From Chromatiaceae bacterium (GTDB lineage: Bacteria > Pseudomonadota > Gammaproteobacteria > Chromatiales > Chromatiaceae): a stretch of 34,172 nucleotides of DNA. The DNA lies in contig JACDZG010000084.1 of NCBI GenBank assembly GCA_013426805.1, positions 1 through 34,172 of the forward strand, in the 5' to 3' direction. Below, piece by piece: positions 31,911 to 34,172 of the stretch; positions within the stretch are counted from its first letter, which is position 1; each line of letters starts with the position of its first letter. The position numbers and the translations under genes are program-made. Under the pieces are notes generated by a model. That model ran no database searches, had not been told where the DNA came from, and saw only the letters and a list, made by a program, of their open reading frames with translations.

Positions 31911-32372
31911 ATGGGCGATTATTCGCGAATCGCAGGGCGCGTTCTGTTTCTCGCAGGGTGCATTCTGTTTAGTGTCTCACTTTATCTTGTTGGTCTGTTT
32001 TCCATTTATTGGCTGGCAAACCAGGTGTTGACGTTCTTCGTTAACCGCAACGAACTCAGTGAAGGCTGGGCCTTGTTTCTTCTCGTTCTGCTGATGACAA
32101 CGCTGGTTCCCTACCAGATGGCGAAATTTGCCGTGTCTGCACCAAATTATAAGGCCAGCGAGGTCGTCGCTATCTTTTTTTGCCTGATTATTACAACGAT
32201 CACGGTCATTGCCTTTTTCTATCTGATCTTTATTGGTTTATCCGGAAACATGCGGCTCTTGTTCATTGCGCCCCTGGTTCAGGCTGTCGCGGCGATCCCA
32301 GGAGCCGTTAACGGCGGCTATGCCAGCGTCGCACCACCGCCCGACCCAGCGCGCCCGGGCCAACCAGGGTGA
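31911..32372 (+). CDS. Hypothetical multi-helix membrane protein
   Basis: Unrecognised protein of 153 residues with four hydrophobic segments (VLFLAGCILFSVSLYLVGLF; WALFLLVLLMTTLVPY; VVAIFFCLIITTITVIAFFYL; LLFIAPLVQAVAAIPG) and a short Pro-rich tail. A strong GAGGAG ribosome binding site precedes ATG 31911. The gene is visibly richer in A+T (TTT and ATT codons) than its neighbours, hinting at acquisition. It stands alone between a broken toxin locus and arfB. No function can be named. Confidence 0.75.
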   Translation: MGDYSRIAGRVLFLAGCILFSVSLYLVGLFSIYWLANQVLTFFVNRNELSEGWALFLLVLLMTTLVPYQMAKFAVSAPNYKASEVVAIFFCLIITTITVIAFFYLIFIGLSGNMRLLFIAPLVQAVAAIPGAVNGGYASVAPPPDPARPGQPG

Positions 32373-32441
32373 GCACCTCGCGAATAACGGTGCGGCTGGG
32401 GCTCAGGTAGCGCGGCGTCCGCCGACAGCAGCGAAAGCGTC

Positions 32442-32864
32442 ATGATCCAGATCACTCCCCGCATCCGCATCGACCCGCTCGAACTCGAAGAGCGGTTTAT
32501 CCGCTCGCCCGGACCCGGCGGCCAGAATGTGAACAAAGTCGAGACGGCGGTGCAACTGCGGTTCGACGTGGCCGGCTCGCGGTCGCTGCCGGAAGACGTG
32601 CGGCGGCGGCTGATCCGCCTTGGCGGCCGGCGCGTCGACAACAACGGCGTCCTGATGATCGAGGCCCATCGCTTCCGCACCCGCGAACGTAACCGCGAGG
32701 ACGCGCGCGAGCGCCTGGTGGAACTGATCCGGCGCGCCGCCCACAAGCCCAAGCCGCGGGTGGCCACCAAGCCGACCCGCGCGTCCAAGGAGCGGCGGCT
32801 GGAGACCAAGCGCGCCACCGCGGCCACCAAGCAATTGCGCGGGCGTCAGCACGCGGACGATTAG
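32442..32864 (+). CDS. arfB: Peptidyl-tRNA hydrolase ArfB (ribosome rescue)
   Basis: Release-factor-like protein of 140 residues that frees ribosomes stalled without a stop codon. The catalytic GGQ is at residues 26-28 in SPGPGGQNVNKVET, the family hallmark, followed by the domain-3-like body (RSLPEDVRRRLIRLGGRRV). A basic, Lys/Arg-rich tail (KPKPRVATKPTRASKERR) ends the protein and in ArfB enters the mRNA channel. Length matches YaeJ/ArfB. The start context is weak. It is convergent with the next small gene. Confidence 0.95.
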   Translation: MIQITPRIRIDPLELEERFIRSPGPGGQNVNKVETAVQLRFDVAGSRSLPEDVRRRLIRLGGRRVDNNGVLMIEAHRFRTRERNREDARERLVELIRRAAHKPKPRVATKPTRASKERRLETKRATAATKQLRGRQHADD

Positions 32865-32881
32865 GCTGGTCGACGACCGGC
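32865..32881. terminator. Hairpin between convergent genes
   Basis: GCTGGTC and GACCGGC arms (one G-T pair) with a 3-base loop lie between the arfB stop and the stop of the opposite gene. No T-run on either side, so a shared terminator is only possible. Confidence 0.3.
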
Positions 32882-33060
32882 TATTCGTCCGTTTCCACGA
32901 CCACCCCGGAGCCGTCCTTGCCGGTGACGATGACCAGCTTGCCGAGTGTCGGGTGCCGGGCGGTGACCACGGTGAAGGAGGCCCCCGACTTCTCGGTCAG
33001 CACGTCGCTCTCGTCCTTCAGATCCTGAATAATCGATGGCTCGGCGTCGAATAGGCGCAT
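32881..33060 (-). CDS. Small acidic hypothetical protein
   Basis: Protein of 59 residues, MRLFDAEPSIIQDLKDESDV followed by a beta-rich half (SFTVVTARHPTLGKLVIVTG, SGVVVETDE). GAGAGGAGAGC lies just upstream of ATG 33060, a strong ribosome binding site that favours this start over the longer frame to 33093. The good start signal and compact fold-like pattern suggest a real gene. Family not recognised. It is convergent with arfB. Confidence 0.65.
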   Translation of the reverse strand: MRLFDAEPSIIQDLKDESDVLTEKSGASFTVVTARHPTLGKLVIVTGKDGSGVVVETDE

Positions 33061-33093
33061 GGGTTGCTCTCCTCTCGCTCGGTTGGTCGTCAA

Positions 33094-33305
33094 GACCCCG
33101 TCAAGGTGGGGTCAGGGATTGGTCGGCCGGTCAAGATAGCGTAACGCATCAGACTCCGGGCTGTTTGGCGAGGCCGTCAGGCGTTCCCGCGCTTGAGGTC
33201 ATCGGCGCGAGCCGGCCTGGAGCCTCCAAAGCCCGCACCGGCCGTGATCATCGTTCCGGCCTCTTCCGGCCCTCGCCGTAGGGTCCGCTCTGCGGACCAG
33301 GCACC
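33094..33305. other. Intergenic region with several inverted repeats
   Basis: No gene seen. It holds GACCCC-GTCAAGGT-GGGGTC (33094-33113), the inverted third copy of the 17-base word GGCCGGAACGATGATCA (33245-33261), and the palindrome GGTCCGC-TCT-GCGGACC (33282-33298), which matches 4877-4893 except in the 3-base centre. The clustering suggests repeat-element debris. Confidence 0.6.
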
Positions 33306-33938
33306 TCACCCAAGCTGCGCAATCCGCCAGATCGCCGTGGCTTGGTGGGCCATCCAAGGTTGCCGGGCCGCGATGCGCTCCGGCGTCCATTCCGCGAAGT
33401 CCTGAGCCAACTGACGGGTCATCGCAAGGCCGCTGTGCGCATAGGCGTCACGCTTGACGGCATAGGGGGCATTGCCGAGATCCCGATTGGTGCCGGTCTG
33501 TATCAGCGTCATATTGCCCAGACGATAGACCAGGACCTCGGTCTCTTCGTCGGTGAACTTGTCCCAGCCCTCCCTTGGGTTCTGGGGCAAGACATGCTCC
33601 AGGGTAAAGGCGTCGCTGGTGAAGTCGAGTCCGTGCTCGGGTGCCGGGTGCCGCTCCAGGGCGCAGAGGATATAGCGGGCCACGCGATTGTTACGGGATT
33701 GGGTGGTGCGAATGGTTTTATCGGCGAACGCGGCGCGGAATGGCGGATCGTCCGGGTAGACGCCCGCCATTGCACCCAGGGCCGGGCCGAGGGCGGCGAT
33801 GCCGCCGCCGGCGATCCTTGCGGCGACCTTGTTGTAGGTGCGTTCCTGCTCGGCGGGGCTATAGCCGCAGATCACATTATAGCGTAGGGAAATAACGACG
33901 CAGGCGCGCACCAGGCCAGCGAAGACAAGACCTACCAA
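33306..33938 (-). pseudogene. DUF1524 nuclease (GmrSD-like) C-terminal remnant
   Basis: The frame matches the C-terminal DUF1524 HNH-type nuclease domain found in GmrSD-type (DUF262-DUF1524) restriction proteins. Seen are RTTQSRNNRVARYIL, the nuclease motif TLEHVLPQNP with its His, then RLGNMTLIQTGTNRDLGNAP and YAVKRDAYAHSGL. The N-terminal DUF262 (GmrS-like) part, some 300 residues or more, is missing: protein-like sequence starts at about RACVVISLRYN and the frame then runs into repeat copy B at 33939. With no start codon or upstream domain it is probably inactive, though a free-standing nuclease domain cannot be excluded. Confidence 0.75.
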
Positions 33939-34065
33939 CGTGTAGGGGCGACTTTGGTCGCCCCCGACAGCCCCCTGCGGATCTTGCTGCACCCGCACAA
34001 CAGACCGGAGGTCGAGGCTTCAGCCGGACACGGCACCGCCGCCCGCTACAGCGTCGGCCTCCGGT
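33939..34065. repeat. Dispersed palindromic repeat, copy B
   Basis: Second copy of the element at 4952-5059, in the same orientation. It begins CGTGTAGGGGCGACTTTGGT and ends with GCGTCGGCCTCCGGT. The first palindrome is imperfect here, and 17 bases are inserted before the shared CGCACAACAGACCGGAGG segment. It sits exactly where the DUF1524 gene loses its 5' part. Confidence 0.8.
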
Positions 34066-34117
34066 CGCTTGTGTGGGGGTGCACCTTCATCCGGGCGTGA
34101 TGCGGTATGCTGGGCGG

Positions 34118-34172
34118 ATGCGTGATCTCACCCCCTGGCATCGACTCTTCGGCATCGCCTTGACCGACCTGT
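34118..34172 (+). CDS. Start of a gene cut by the window edge
   Basis: ATG 34118 opens a frame to the window end with 18 whole codons (MRDLTPWHRLFGIALTDL). GGGCGG lies just before the ATG, and TATGCT at 34106-34111 could be a -10 box only a few bases upstream, implying a short or absent leader. From memory this start resembles small proteins of the DUF4351/transposase-associated (Rpn-like) type common in purple sulfur bacteria, but 18 residues are too few for a firm name. Confidence 0.45.
   Translation, partial: MRDLTPWHRLFGIALTDL

Noticed and set aside
1-34172. CRISPR arrays, tRNA or rRNA genes, complete insertion sequences
   Set aside because: I saw no regularly spaced repeats, no cloverleaf with CCA-type end, no rRNA core sequence and no intact transposase in either strand.

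Overview
This is a GC-rich window (visibly well above 60% G+C over most genes) whose gene set points to a gammaproteobacterium. The best guess, an inference only, is a purple sulfur bacterium of the Chromatiaceae type: a complete rnfABCDGE-rnfH cluster headed by an RseC-family gene, a nitrogen-fixation-type pyruvate:ferredoxin oxidoreductase (nifJ) with its usual dihydroorotate-dehydrogenase-like companion, and an aerotolerance (Bat) operon. Nearly all long genes lie on the minus strand; only short accessory genes read rightward.

Layout, left to right. (1) 1-630: an AT-richer patch with a deleted and frame-shifted remnant of a small hypothetical gene. (2) 686-3710 (minus): a three-gene ABC efflux operon (lipoprotein-like HlyD adaptor, ATPase, ABC-2 permease) with 4-base overlaps. 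(3) 3732-5139: three tiny overlapping membrane or acidic ORFs that may be decayed, then palindromic dispersed repeats. (4) 5140-9857 (minus): nifJ and the DHOD-like flavoprotein. (5) 10298-16203 (minus): rseC-rnfABCDGE-rnfH, almost all start/stop overlaps. (6) 16930-18182 (plus): a secreted lytic transglycosylase and a small SnoaL/NTF2-like protein. (7) 18199-23189 (minus): a GAF-GGDEF-EAL-CZB cyclic-di-GMP protein and a hybrid histidine kinase. (8) 23342-31047 (minus): moxR, DUF58, DUF4381, batA, a batB/batC fusion and batD. (9) 31165-34172: accessory tract with an intact AbrB-type antitoxin beside a truncated PIN toxin, an AT-richer membrane protein, arfB, a small acidic protein, a truncated DUF1524 nuclease gene abutting a dispersed repeat, and the start of one more rightward gene.

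Functionally, NifJ yields reduced ferredoxin or flavodoxin from pyruvate, and Rnf couples ferredoxin/NAD electron exchange to ion flow, so blocks 4 and 5 form a low-potential electron module; RseC proteins are linked to the SoxR-reducing role of Rnf. The Bat block is a MoxR-vWA envelope/chaperone-like module of unknown mechanism, here followed on the same strand by two signalling proteins. 

I found no clearly new multi-gene system. The most unusual points are: dispersed palindromic repeats sitting at gene breakpoints, a 17-base word present three times between genes, the toxin-less antitoxin, the DHOD-like protein without the class 1 catalytic motif beside nifJ, and the link between the Bat operon and a zinc-binding-domain c-di-GMP enzyme.
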